Shown: positions 11,520 through 23,800 of the stretch, in pieces | Position numbering within the stretch: position 1 is the first letter of the stretch | Layout of the letters: each line of letters opens with the position of its first letter | From: Thuidium tamariscinum | Lineage: Eukaryota > Streptophyta > Bryopsida > Hypnales > Thuidiaceae | Reading direction: 5' to 3' | DNA length: 64,000 bases | Assembly (NCBI GenBank): GCA_947034885.2 | Contig: OX344755.2 | Coordinates: 188,501 to 252,500 of the forward strand | Translations under genes and position numbers: made by a program | The notes under the pieces: generated by a model | Seen by the model: the letters and a program-made list of their open reading frames with translations, nothing else | Databases searched by the model: none | What the model was told of the DNA's origin: nothing

Positions 11520-13830
11520 TAGCTTTTCTAGCATCCTATGCTAACGAGAAATGGACAAGACAACACTCAACATACACAGTCATGAATGAAAGATTCAGTG
11601 GTCCAAGTGGAGGTCCAACGTTTCCGTTCTTGCAAATGCCAACAAAGACAGTGTTATTCAGTCAATTCTGGTCTAAGGTCACTCTTCAACAAATTTGCGA
11701 TGAAACTAATCGTTAAGCTACTGAAATGCATCATGGAATACACTTACCACTAGGCGGAGGAGGATGGTGGCGCTTGGAGTGGATCGAACTGAAGGCATAT
11801 ACCGCTATCATTCTCCTAATGGGAATCAAGAGATTGACGAATCATCGAATGTTGCTATTGGCAACGTAGTAATTATTTTCTCTACTGCCCAAGCATCGCT
11901 ACTATCATGACGTGTCGATGATATGAAGACATAACACAATGTATTCGGGTGATTGCAAGAAACACTTGTCCTATTTTTTGTCCCCTTGACCTCCAACAAG
12001 TAGTTTTTTGCTCACAACTTTTGAATAGTTTGCCCTATCAACCTGAAATTTGGAATGAAGGTGCACACAAAAGTTTTATATGTTGTGTAATTTTTTCAAT
12101 TTCTTAAAAATTATTTTACTATTTTTAAACTGCCCCCAATTGGCTGTCTACCTTGGCCATTTTAGGGGGTTTTAGTCCTATTTTTGACCCAAAAATGCAA
12201 ATTTTGAGCTGAAAATTGGCATGCAAGGACCTCACCTACAGTTACACAAGACCACGAAGAGACTTATTGAAAATACTATATTGTTCAACCTCCACATGTC
12301 GTCAAAGTGGCTGACTTTGAGCAAGTGTAGAGAATATAATTTATTTTTTTCAAAGATGAAATTTGTTGGAAAAGAAAGACCTTTACTTGAAGAAAAAACA
12401 AATTTTTCATTTTCATTTTTTGAATTTTTTTACTATTTTTACCAAATTAGTGAAAAAGAGCTATTTTCATTGTATTTTCCATAATTGTCTATAACATTTA
12501 GAGAAAAAATTTCTTAGGTCTGAATTTCAAGAGACATAATATTCTCATTGCTCTTCAAATTATCCATTTTTTTTTTTTAATTTAAAAAAAATTTATTTCA
12601 AAGGGTCATAGGACTCACAGGACTAATTGATTTTGAGCCATTTTGAGCCAAAACCGGTAAGTGTTTCTTGGAACAACCCATTCATGTCACAGACAATCGA
12701 GTTCTAAATGGTCCTGAAGAAGCTGCCGAGTTAGACAAGATAAAGAAAATGCGGTGGTTGCTTCAAGAGATGCAAAGCCGATTCAAAAGTTGCTGGAATC
12801 TTTATCAAGAGGTGACGATAGATGAGACGATGATTCCATACAAGGGCAAATACTGTCCAGTGTGACAGTACATGCCATGCAAGTCGACGCGTTGGGGCGT
12901 GAAGATCTAGTGTTTGGCGGATGCCTAACATAAGTATGTCTACGACTTTTAAGTGTACACAGGTTCTATCTTCTGACGAACAACACCTGAAACTTTAGCA
13001 GGAGATGCAAAGACCCCTCATGAAGTGGTGTTGTAGTTGATGAGTGCTCTACATGGACGTACTCACATAGTCTGCACCGATAACTATTTCACATCGGTGA
13101 AATTACTCATGGAGCTAAGATCTGCTGGTACTTATGGCGTTGGAACAGTTTGAAGTAACAGATTGGGTTTACCAAAGAGTCTCATTGACGTCAGAGCGCT
13201 TTCCAAAGAACCGCAGGGAATGCTTCGTTGGCGCATGCATTCCAGTCACGACGTGTCTTGTGTAGCATTTGTTGACAGGAAGGCGGTTCTTATATTATCC
13301 ACTTATTATCCTCCTATGTCAGGTGCTCAGGAACCGTGGCCGACAGTACCATGATGAGTAGCAGGTGAAATCATTGATTTACAAACTTCACCAGTACACA
13401 AGGCTTATTGTGATTACATGCAAGGAGTTGACGTTGGTGATCATTTACGAGGGTCCTACAGTTGCCAAATGCGCAGTCACAAGTGGTGGCACAAAATTCT
13501 GTGGTATCTTGTGGATACATCTGTTGTCAATTCGTACATTCTGCATAAGGTGGCTGTTGATCAGTTGGGTAAAGGACCACAATCACACCTTCAATTTCAG
13601 CTGCAGCTTGTAGATGAATTGAGCCGCCCTTGGTCGATGCAAAGAGGAGCAGTGTCTCAATTCCGTTTGGCCGCTCTAGGTGTACACGGACTCGTTCGAA
13701 GTACCCGTCGTAGAAAGTGTCGATTCTACATGAGTACAACTAGAACCAATCTACTTTGTCCGTAGTGTGGAGGAGTCTTCCTTCATCTCGGGGAGTGCTT
13801 TCAAAGGAGCCATTACACTCTGAGAAGATG
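11520..13830 (+). pseudogene. piggyBac transposase (DDE_Tnp_1_7 type), broken
   Basis: Family blocks appear in the right order. First come the N-terminal segment with FSGPSGG and ICDETNR, and LLMGIKRL. The catalytic core follows: VTIDETMIPYKGK (12817-12855), then QYMPCKSTRWGVKI, CTDNYFTSV near 13075 and MQGVDVGDHLRGSY near 13420, then HKWWHKILWYLVDTS. The C-terminal cysteine-rich segment comes last (KCRF...TTRTNLLCP...CGG...GECFQRSHY, about 13710-13815). The family's acidic residues are therefore all visible in IDE, TDN and GVDxxD. Several in-frame stops, frame changes and the 715-bp insertion at 11956-12670 show it is dead. The protein would have cut and pasted the element at TTAA. Confidence 0.85.
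11956..12670. mobile_element. 715-bp insertion with 12-bp perfect TIRs inside the piggyBac gene
   Basis: CAAGAAACACTT at 11956-11967 is exactly mirrored by AAGTGTTTCTTG at 12659-12670. The interior is AT-rich and non-coding, unlike the transposase on both sides. Transposase homology resumes immediately after it (12668 onward, EQPIHVTDN). No convincing target duplication is visible, so the superfamily is unknown. It is younger than the piggyBac. Confidence 0.6.
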
Positions 13831-15401
13831 AAAACCTCTGAGGTCATCGTGACGCTGCAGCTACAAGAAGGCTAGGGTTTTTGAAGACTTGTACAGTAGT
13901 TATGATTTGGGAGGGAGCTCATTCCAGCAGTCACTGGGGAATGTCTCCATGCTCAGCATGTACGGCTAGTGGCTCAAAGGTTTTACTGTGAAGTGGGAGG
14001 CCACATTTAGTCGAAGTAGTGTAGTGAATACTGAAACTGGCTTCCCAAGTTCCACATTTTCTTTATTAGTATGCGCTAAGTATCCATGGCAGGGACGGAA
14101 CAATTTTCGAGCTCTTGTTCATCCGATGTGAACGTGGGATCTTGTGGGTACAGAGAGACCTCACGTACTTTTTGTGCATGGTAGTAAATAGTGGCACTAC
14201 TTCAGGCCGTCGGCTATAGAGCCTCCTATGTTTATAAATCAAGGAATGCAATGTCCGTTTTTGGTATGTAAAAATGCTTCATTCCTGCGTCATGATCACA
14301 CCAATTTGGAAATCCGATTCCATACATGGCAAGCACCCCAATGTTGAAAGGCTGAACGTCTGTAGCCATAACTAACACTACGTTGACATATGCGTCTGCA
14401 CATTCTCTCGAAGGGAGCAAAGAATGACTGAATCTAATTGACACATTCCTTGTCATGACGGACTAATTAAAAAAAGATAACAACCAATTCTTAAAACGAC
14501 GCTGACATCACTAGTTTTGTCTTATGCATGCCGTAGCAGTGGCGAACATGACGAACGGGCAATGGGGCACTCTCACAGAAAGCACAGAGGCTAGTGTCAG
14601 CTCTGTCCGGAAAAAGTTTCGGAATTGCCCACACAAGGCTTCTCCTCCTCCTTGCACCAAATGGCACTCATTGCAAGGCCTCTCTTCCGCAAATTGCTGC
14701 ATGAAATCCAGATTTGTCACTCACAAATTGAAGAAGACATAAAACTCATGGATACATGCATTTTTCCAGAATGTCTTCAAACTCTGTTGTCCACTGAAAT
14801 GCACTTCCACTTCAAATGGGCCACCTGCCCGCCCTAGTCAACGTGCCCACGAAACTAGTCAAACCTCATGATCTTAGCATCGGCACATCATTTTCTTCAA
14901 TTTCTTTGTCTGAGGCACTCTTCTATTGCCAACCTGCAAGATTTATCGGCTCAAGTGTCTGCGCCTGCTCTCATGCACTCATTCAACATCCTCAAACATT
15001 TCGCCCATCTTGCACTACTTTTGCACTTGTGAATGACTCCGTCCGCTTAAGGGTTAAAGGATCTAACATGTATAATCCCAATCAATTTATTGCTTTCCAA
15101 AATCTACTTTACAAATTTTTTTAATGAATCTTTGATGTGATTTTCTCTCCAAAAGGTAGTGAATTTGAGGCTCATCTCTAATAGCCCTAAAGAATACGGA
15201 AAGTTAGGATTGCAATGGACACCCTTGCACAAATCCTAAATAGAAAAATCACAATCGATTAGATCTTTGTTGCTAAAAGTAGACTTCAAAAAGGAGATTT
15301 TAAAAATAAAGACTACTAAAAATAGCAATTTTATTAAGTTTTATTCACCTTCAAAATTTTCCAAACACCAGATAATGGTGCCTTGGGCATTTAGGAGTTA
15401 A

Positions 15402-15848
15402 TAGGCATACTTCACCTTTGAGTTAATATACTTACTTGTGGTATTTGTGTACTAAGAATTATTGTTAGTGCGTAAGTGAAAAAATAAAGAAAATATAAGC
15501 TATAGTATTAATTTTTGGTCTTGCACACATTTCATCATTAGGTGCAACAATGAACCAAAGCTCAGAGAACTTGATTCATGAAGCAAAGTGTACAGTAGAG
15601 TGGGGTCAAAATCAAAATGAACCAAAGCTCATAGAACTTGATTCATAACATTCAGTAGCCCATGGAAGGACTGCCTTCCCCTTGGTGAAGTCCCCATCAC
15701 TTAATTTCATCTGACATTTCTTAGAGTTGCAACACTAGTTACTGAATGGTGTGGAATACCATTGGTGCTGGATGGAATGGTGTGGGATATTCCACACCAT
15801 TTCATCCGTTGGGAGGCAATGTGACAGGTTGCTACTGAATGTAATGTT
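15402..15848. repeat. Short direct repeats and a hairpin beside the giant foldback
   Basis: The stretch 'aatgaaccaaagctca-agaacttgattcat' occurs twice (about 15549 and 15617). The motif gtacagtagagtggggtca, which forms the tip of the neighbouring foldback, occurs here at about 15592 as well as at 15863. A hairpin is formed by GGATGGAATGGTGTGG (15770-15785) and CCACACCATTTCATCC (15792-15807). No gene. Confidence 0.5.
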
Positions 15849-17264
15849 CATGAAGCAGAGTGTACAGTAGAGTGGGGTCACAATCAAAATGGTGTTTTGG
15901 GATCAGAAGTGAAAACAATTTCAGCTTTGCCAACTTTACCAGTGTCTCAAGAGGTCAAAAATTGATATTTTACTATGAAATTTCTTTAATGGCATCATCT
16001 GTAAGTTAATAATATGCATGCCAAATTTGAAGGCCAAAAGACTTACAGAAAAAAAGATATTCAAAATCTACCAACATGTAAAGTGGTGAGAAACATTTCA
16101 CTACTTTCAACTTTGATACCCTCCCAAGGATTGAGTTTTTGTTTTTTTTGCATGAAATTTTTGTCATGAAATAAAATCTATGTTTTTAATATGCATGAGA
16201 AATTTCAAGGTCAAAATATTAATTTAAAAAAAGATATTTGAAATCTCCCAACATGTGTAGTTTTGAGAAAATTTTCATAATTGTCAACTTTGACACCCTC
16301 CCAAGGGCTGAAAAATTGGTTCCTTACCATGAATTTATTTTTGGTGAAGTCATATCTATTTTAATAACATTTTCTCTAAATTTCAAGTTCAAATAAATTA
16401 TCAAAAAAAAGATATACAAAATCTTCCAACCTGTGTAGTTGTAAGAAAATTTTCACTATTGCCAACTTTGACACCTTCCCAAGGGCTGAAAATTTGTCTA
16501 TTTCACATTATTTTTTTTGCATAAGATCACCTCTATATTGATTATATATGTTCTAAACTTCAAGTTCAAGAGAATTACCCAAAAAAGATATTCAAAATCT
16601 CCTAACATGTGAAGTTGTGAGGAGGAGTTTTTACATCTATGTCAAACTTTGCTCCACAAAATAACACTATGCTAAGGGCTCAAAAACTCCTCCTTACAAC
16701 TACACATGTTGAGAGATTTTGTATATTCTTTTTTAGTAATTCATTTGAACTTGAAATTTGGAACACATATTATCAACATAGAAATGATTTTACGGAAGAG
16801 AATTCATAGTAAAAAACCGATTTTTCAGCCCTTGGGAGGGTGTCGAAATTGGCAATTGTAAAAAGATTCTCAAAACTACACATGTTAAGAGATTTGGAAT
16901 ATCTTTTTTTTGGACCTTGAATTTTTTCACACATATTAAAAATATAGAGATTATTTCATGAAAAAAATCTCATGAAAAAAAAATTCAATCCTTGGGAGGG
17001 TGTCAAAGTTGAAAGTAATGAAATGTTTCTCACATCTACACATGCTGGTAGATATTGAATATCTTTTTTTGTGCAAGTCTTTTGGATTTGGGGTTTGATA
17101 TGCATCTTATTAAATTATAGATGATGTTGTAAAAAACATTTCATAGTAAAATATCAATTTTTGAGCTCTCGAGAGGCTGTCAAAGTTGATAGAGTTGGAA
17201 TTGTTTTCACTGCAAGTCCCAAAATGCCATTTTGATTGTGACCCCACTGTACAATAGCTTCATG
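15849..17264. mobile_element. 1.4-kb giant hairpin with ~177-bp tandem repeats in each arm
   Basis: The outer ends are inverted: CATGAAGC...GTACAGT(agag)TGGGGTCAC at the left and GTGACCCCACTGTAC...GCTTCATG at the right (17238-17264). The whole element folds back on itself around about 16660, where aggaggagttttt meets aaaaactcctcct. The left arm holds four units keyed by 'aaagatatncaaaatctnccaacatgtg' at 16056, 16232, 16411 and 16587, spaced 176-179 bp. The right arm holds at least three in reverse. 'caactttgacaccctcccaag' recurs in each unit. It is non-coding. It is best explained as a foldback or MITE-like DNA transposon with subterminal repeats. Confidence 0.7.
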
Positions 17265-20200
17265 GCAAACTTAAGAACAAGAGGACCAGTTAATTCCACT
17301 CCCATGATTTAATGAATTGCAATCTAAGACTTGCAAAGTACCAACCTATTAAGACTTTGAATAGATAGTGTTACTCGTGGTTTTGCAATTGGCAAATCAA
17401 TGATGGAGACCATTCATAGGCTCAAGTATAGGCTTCATAATTATATTAATTTGGTTTTCAATTAGAAAGTGCATATTCATTTTGACCACTTTCTTCAAAG
17501 GTATATGCCGATTCTTTTTGTTAATTGTGTCTTTAAATCACTGCTTCCTACATAACTATTTATTTCACTCTTCTAATTATGATGTTTTGAATGATTTTCT
17601 ATATATGATTCACTTCCTTGTTGAATTCATTGCCTCTTTTAGAATACATTCATTTGTATTTTTTTTGTTTTGAATAACTCTTTCATCTAACTATAATTTA
17701 ATATATCTAACTCATTAAACTCACTCATATTTATGATGAAATTTTGAAGAAATAATCTCTCATGACTTTATACTTGAGTAGTTCATCTTCCAAAAAACTT
17801 CTAACAAAACTTTTGTGTCTCACATAATCACATTTTGTAGAAGATAAAGAATTTTTTTAAATTTTAGTTAAATTTTTTTAACTTTAAAAAATAAAAATTG
17901 AATACAATAAGGTTTTGTTGATATTTGACTTGCCTAAATTATAAATAAAAAGACTAAATTGAATATAACTTTGTAACCACTAATCTAAGTTCTTTGAAAT
18001 TTGTCTTGTATTCAACACAATCCTTTAGTATATCTATATGCAAAATTCCAACCACATGATCAAAAAATTGGGATTGTAATTGCTCAATCTAAATTGATAA
18101 ATTCCTTCAAAATATCACTTAGTCATTTAGGGATTAAGAAATCATGATTGAAAAATATAGAATTTTTTTACTCAAATGAAACATTCCTTGTAGGCTAAAT
18201 CTACAACAATAATTAAAAAAATTTAGAAGTCACTTGTAGAGTTGATTGAAATAAAGAAAATTTAAACATTATAATATAAGATACAATACAAAATAGTTGA
18301 ATGTAAGGTAGAACATATAATAGGAGAAAGTTAGAGGAAAAATGTCCCCTTTATTTGCATTACTAGGCATTTTCATTGGTTATATAGTCAATGAATTTAT
18401 AATTTGTCAATGACCCCTATTTTCTACTCCATATTTTTCTATTTTTCTCATCTTTCCATCTTCCAATGTCTACCCCTCATAAAACATGTAATTGAAGCTT
18501 CTTCTTGGTTTTTGCCCATCTTTCATCTATTTCACTATATCTTTATTATTATTGACTATTTCTTTCAATTTGTAGGCCTTCATAGTTTTGTTTGTGTTTC
18601 AATTGTTCTTTCCTTTCATGTCATTAGGATAATTGCAAGGGTTATTTCAATAGCCTATCATTAAACAATTGTATGTCATTGGTAGTAATGGATTGCAACA
18701 CTTTTTTTCCATGTTATAGCCCATGGTTAATATGACATTGTCCATTTTTTCTATAGGTAATAGTAGTTTTTTTTAATAAATTTATTGTTATTTGCATATA
18801 AAGACTAGGTAGAATGCAATAGAAGAATAATCATTCACATATGCTAAAGTTGTCATAAGTATATAGAATTTAGTTATGGAAACCCTAATCTTTCTTTCTT
18901 TTTAGTTGTTTTGTAAAAATCAAGCAATTTTCTTCTATCTTAGGAGATCACTTTGACCTAAATTATCTCTTAGGGTTCTTTTCTATTCAATAAAAAGTGG
19001 AAGTCTTACACATTGCTGAAGGTTTGAATTGGATGTAAGTAATCTTTCCTTCTTATGCTATAATTTAATTGCAATTCAAACAAAAATAATAATTTGTAGC
19101 TTTACATCTTACTTCTTGATTATTGATTTCTTTGTTGCAATGCCAAATCTTTTTAATGTATCTTTTGGTCTTTTTTTCCTGTTTGTTTTTTGTTTTTTTT
19201 AGCACTCTAAAGTACTTTGAGTCCATTTTCTTCTTTACTTTTGACATTTGTATTGATGAACGATTTGTATTATTGCCTATGCTTTTATACAACATATACA
19301 AGAATGTTTTGCAAACATATCTTCTTTTTCTTAAGTTTCACCAAAAATGAAGAGGTGTATAAACCTACAAATATAGAAAATACTTCAAAAAATGAAGAAA
19401 TTAGCTTAGTAAAAGCTAAAAATTGCACTCTCCATTTTTAATTGAATGGACATGTACACATGCATATAAAACAACAATTGGACAAGAGTTTTTGCAATTT
19501 TGAGTATCTAGATTGCAATAACATTGCTCTAAGTAGTTTGCAAAAAATATGAATTTCAACATTTATAGTTAAGTTCATTAATATAAGTCAAAAACATTTT
19601 AATTTCAATCTTTGTCTAGTCAATTTTTTTAGTTCTCTAAATTGAAAGATATATATCACTTCATACTATTTGAAGTTAAATTGAACTAGACATTTTTGGG
19701 CTTGAAAAGTGGTTTAAAAAACATTACTTAATGAAAGCTATATTCACATACAAACTAATTGAATATACAATAGTTTAATCAATATATAAAATAATTTGAG
19801 TTATTGGCTCTTGACCAAATAAAAAGATGCCTTGCATTGAAAAAACTATATTGACAATGAAGAATTTGAATATTAGATTTGAACTTGAAAAAGATGCCAC
19901 AAAGTTGCAATTTGCCAAAGTTTATTATATCACACTTGCTTAATGCATCTTATATGATATGAAAATACTAGTTTTGTTTTTAAATTTTGAGGATAGGATG
20001 TAGGTCAAACAATTGAAAAAATAGCTTAATGTAACTCTCTTATGTGGATTAATAGATGTTTTAGACTTGAAAAAGAAAAAATCATTTTTCATTTAGTAGA
20101 ATCTATAGCTTTCATGGCCCACTATTAAATGTCCTTAAAAATGTGCCAAAAATTAGAGCAAGAAAGAACTCTAACCTTTTCAAAGGTTAGGGCACCTTAA

Positions 20201-20834
20201 AACTTGCTTGTTGCAAAGAAAGCCCATAGGACAAAGAAATAGGAATAACTTTTAAATTGCCTTTAACAAGATATTTTTTTATTAATTTACCAACATTATA
20301 CATTGTGATACCTAGAAAATAACAAGATATAATGCCAATGGTTTCATATATAAGTAATGGTTGTCAAAAATTAAAAATTAAAAGATATATTGTTTCATTT
20401 TGCTTCAAAACTAATATATTATTCAAAATAAATAGTGAATGTTCATTATATTTATTGTAGTTTAATGTAAAGATACCTTCTTGAAAATTGTTTATTTATT
20501 GAAATTTTGTGTTAATTATTTTTCATCTTTGAATTTTAATATTGATTTTTCTAACATACATTTAAAATATAGAATACCATGTTTCCATGCATGAATTATA
20601 TATTGGTTTCAATGAAGATATAAAATAATATTGTAATTTTAAATTACAATAAAAAAATCCTAATAATGTTCATTTGTAAAATCTTGATTTTGATTGTTGT
20701 AGAGAACATATGTATATCTATTCTCCATAAAAAAAATTATATGCTTACTTTTGGAAGGAAATTATTATGCTATTGAGATTGAAAAGTGTTGGAAGTGACA
20801 ACAACTTAATGCATAGCTTTCAACACATGTAACC
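17265..20834. other. AT-rich intergenic sequence upstream of the EF-hand gene
   Basis: Short frames only (for example 18404-18664 and 19065-19350), all made of low-complexity Phe/Ile/Leu/Lys codons expected from AT-rich DNA. The promoter of the gene starting at 20835 should lie at the right end, but I cannot point to a specific site. Confidence 0.5.
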
Positions 20835-23800
20835 ATGTCACACGAAAGGACATTGAAAGAATCAAAGATTAAGTGCAACAATGAAATTTTGAAGCCAACC
20901 TATCAAATACAAAGTGAAGATACCAAAAAAAATTCTATAAATAGTCAAGGCACTCCCATTTATCAAGTGAGCATTAATAAAAAAACAAATGATTATTTTA
21001 TAGAGCATTCATTTATATTCTAGGCTAGTTTGATTACAAAAAATGTCCAAATTAAAAAGTCCAAATCATGCAATTTTTTTTAATGAAGTATGATGAATAT
21101 GTGAAGGGGGTGTACAAGACCAATTCTACATTCAACAATGGCTATGAAGGAAATAAAGGTGATAACGAAGCACATAATCTTCATTACATTACAACTTCAA
21201 AGTTTAAAAAGTCTCTCATACTATGGATTTAGGATTTTGCCTTTGCTATTAATAAATGTATATATTTCAAATTTTCAATCTTAGAAATCTAAAACATTAT
21301 CTATTACTTTCACTTTGACAGAAAATAAAATTGATGATCGAAGAGTTTTATTAGCAATAACTGTGGAGATTGAAGATGGATGTATTGAACATATTGAAAT
21401 GAAAGAAGGTGATTCTGCCGAAGCGGTAGCTGTGAAATTTTGTCAAGCCCACAATCTTCCTGATCAATTTGTGGCTCCACTTACAGAACATATTGTTAGC
21501 AATATCATTAGTATTAGGTATGAATTTTTCATGAAGAATTTTAGAAAACAATAAATAAGTGATTGCATCTTGTAGTACAAACTATTTTTTTTGTCACAAT
21601 GTACAAATGTACATCAAAATTTAAAACTTTGAAAAATTTGCCTTGGTTTGTCAAAATTGAATGTAGGAAAGATTGTGTATCCAAAGTAGGAGCATTGATA
21701 ACAATTTAAAAAAATTTGATTCGTACATTCCAAGATAAATTTTTCAAGTCTTGAATGTAGATGCACATTGGTGCATTTTGACAAATACTTGCACAAATAA
21801 AAATTGTGTGTCCTAATGTACAAACATCCATATAGATATAAATGTTTTAAGCTATATACCATACAAATTGTGAATAAATTTGTTTCTATTATAATTCAAG
21901 ACATAGAAATTTTGCCTTAAGAAATATAATACTTTTAAATTAATGGTATTTTCAATGAAAAAAAATTAAAAATCATCATTGAAAATAAACTAATCAATGT
22001 CATTGTAGTAAGGAAGACAAAGACATTGTATTTTGTTCTAAAGATGAATGCGCTTCGTATGAAGATAATTGGACATGTAAAGAAGAAATTAACTCTCAAG
22101 AACATCAGAACACTCAATATGAACAACAATCTTCTAGGTTACTTGGTAGCAACAATCGAATTGCAAAAAAGCGATTTGCAATATCCGAGAAAGAAAATAA
22201 TTACTTTCAAAAAGGTCAAAAGCCTCCTTTAATAGAAAAAACAAAATCTAACGTATTACAAAAAAAAAATTCAGACCGTCTTATTTCTCCTACAGTTACA
22301 AGTTTAGCCAAAAGTGGATATTTGGATGTCAAAGAGAAGCCAAAGCCAAATATTCCAAGGCCCAGTCCGGAACAAGCAGTAAGATTTATAAATATCCTTT
22401 GAATTTTATTGTTGAGTTCAATTTATTGAACAAATTTCATAAATACCATCCTACTTTAATAAGGTATTCAAACAAATTAGAGACTAATAACATCACAAAT
22501 TAAAGATTTTTTTTCAATAGAAGGCTATATACGTTACAAATTGAAACTTTGTTTTTTTGAATAGAAGGCTGTATACATGCGCTTATACACTGAATACATA
22601 AGACAAAAAGACAAACAAGAACAGGAAAAGAAACGTAGCTTTGAAAGATATCAAGAAAAGATTGAAAATAATAGAATGAACATTCCAAAGGTTAGAGATT
22701 GAATAAATAATACAAATATTTCATAAGAGAGGTTGATATCATGCCATTGTTTTAGACATATAGTTTATAATTGTTAGTTTCCAAAAGATGTAATTAATAA
22801 TAAGCTTACAAATGTTTTAAAATTGTTATTCCATTCAAAGATATTTGAATATAAAAAGGGTATCTTCTATAAAAATCACACTTTTTTATTTATACTGTAA
22901 TATTCTCTATGTTATGTTTATAAAAATGAATAACAAAACAAGTTACATATGCTAAGACTATTATACAAGTGGATCAATATAAGTTTTCTATAAATTTGTT
23001 GGATCTAATTTTAGAAATCTTGGAGAATAATGTTGATGCGAGGGAGGATTGCAAAACAATATAGAAATTATGGAGAGCTCTTATACATAGAGGGATTAAC
23101 CAAGAAAAAAAATCAAGAAAAGCTCATTGAAAAGAAAAGAAAAGATGATGAAGTTAAAGAATTGTCTGAATTAACTGGAATACCAGAAATCAGGTGAGTT
23201 CATTAGTGAATTAAATTCTTCATTTGTATTTATAGAAAAATTACAAATAATTCTACCTCAATGTCAAATTTTCACTTTGATGTATATGAAATATTTGTTT
23301 CTTCTTACAACTTTTGTTGCATAGTGCTATTGCCATTAAAATATTATAGTTGATTATGTATATTACACAATGCTAAGAAAAATTAACATTTTGATTAAGT
23401 ATAGCTAATTTCCAAAACAAAAGAATTTTACTATATTATAAAATTTCACCATTAACTTGGTCCTTCTATTAATTTTTATTCAATATTGCATAAGAGCTTT
23501 TCCATTTTTTTTAACAATACTACATAGTTGTATAAACTTTAATCGCATTGATTAAAAGACATCTCCCTAATTAGAGATTTTTTCTATTGTTTCCACTTTA
23601 AAGTGCAAAAAGGGATCAAGACATTATAAACACCATTTGAAATGCAAAATGTTTTTAACACTTCTTTAAGGCTTAAAGATCCAAATGTTATTTAAGGGGA
23701 AAGAAAGGTTGTGTGATTAGATTTCACATTTACAACCATGTCTTGTTGTCATTCTAAAAAATACAATACATTTAAATTCAAAAATACAAATCCATTCTAA

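Larger units (their letters stand above)
8444..15053 (+). mobile_element. piggyBac DNA transposon, 6.6 kb, decayed
   Basis: It is bounded by TTAA at 8440-8443 and 15054-15057, the piggyBac target duplication. The tips are inverted repeats: CCCTTAACTGGGCCGACG at the left against CCCTTAAGCGGACGGAG read inward from the right. Inside lies a piggyBac transposase remnant (11520-13830). The element is longer than the 2-3 kb typical of the family. The excess is mainly 8444-11520, which has several unrecognised frames on the plus strand at 10032-11003 that may be a decayed N-terminal extension or second gene, plus a 715-bp insertion. Its interior is visibly richer in G+C than the DNA around it. It was inserted into an older MITE, so it is the younger of the two. 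Confidence 0.85.
8158..15397 (+). mobile_element. TTAA-flanked MITE, copy 2, split by a piggyBac insertion
   Basis: The left part (8158-8443) starts CTACTAAATGCCCAAGG and the right part (15058-15397) ends CCTTGGGCATTTAGGAG, with flanking TTAA at 8154-8157 and 15398-15401. The two parts match successive halves of copy 1 (4647-5327) and would make an element of about 630 bp. The break falls exactly at the internal TTAA that is intact in copy 1. Confidence 0.75.

Noticed and set aside
18404-19350. Several Phe/Ile-rich frames that could pass for membrane proteins
   Set aside because: Composition follows directly from AT-rich DNA; no start context, splice structure or conserved pattern.
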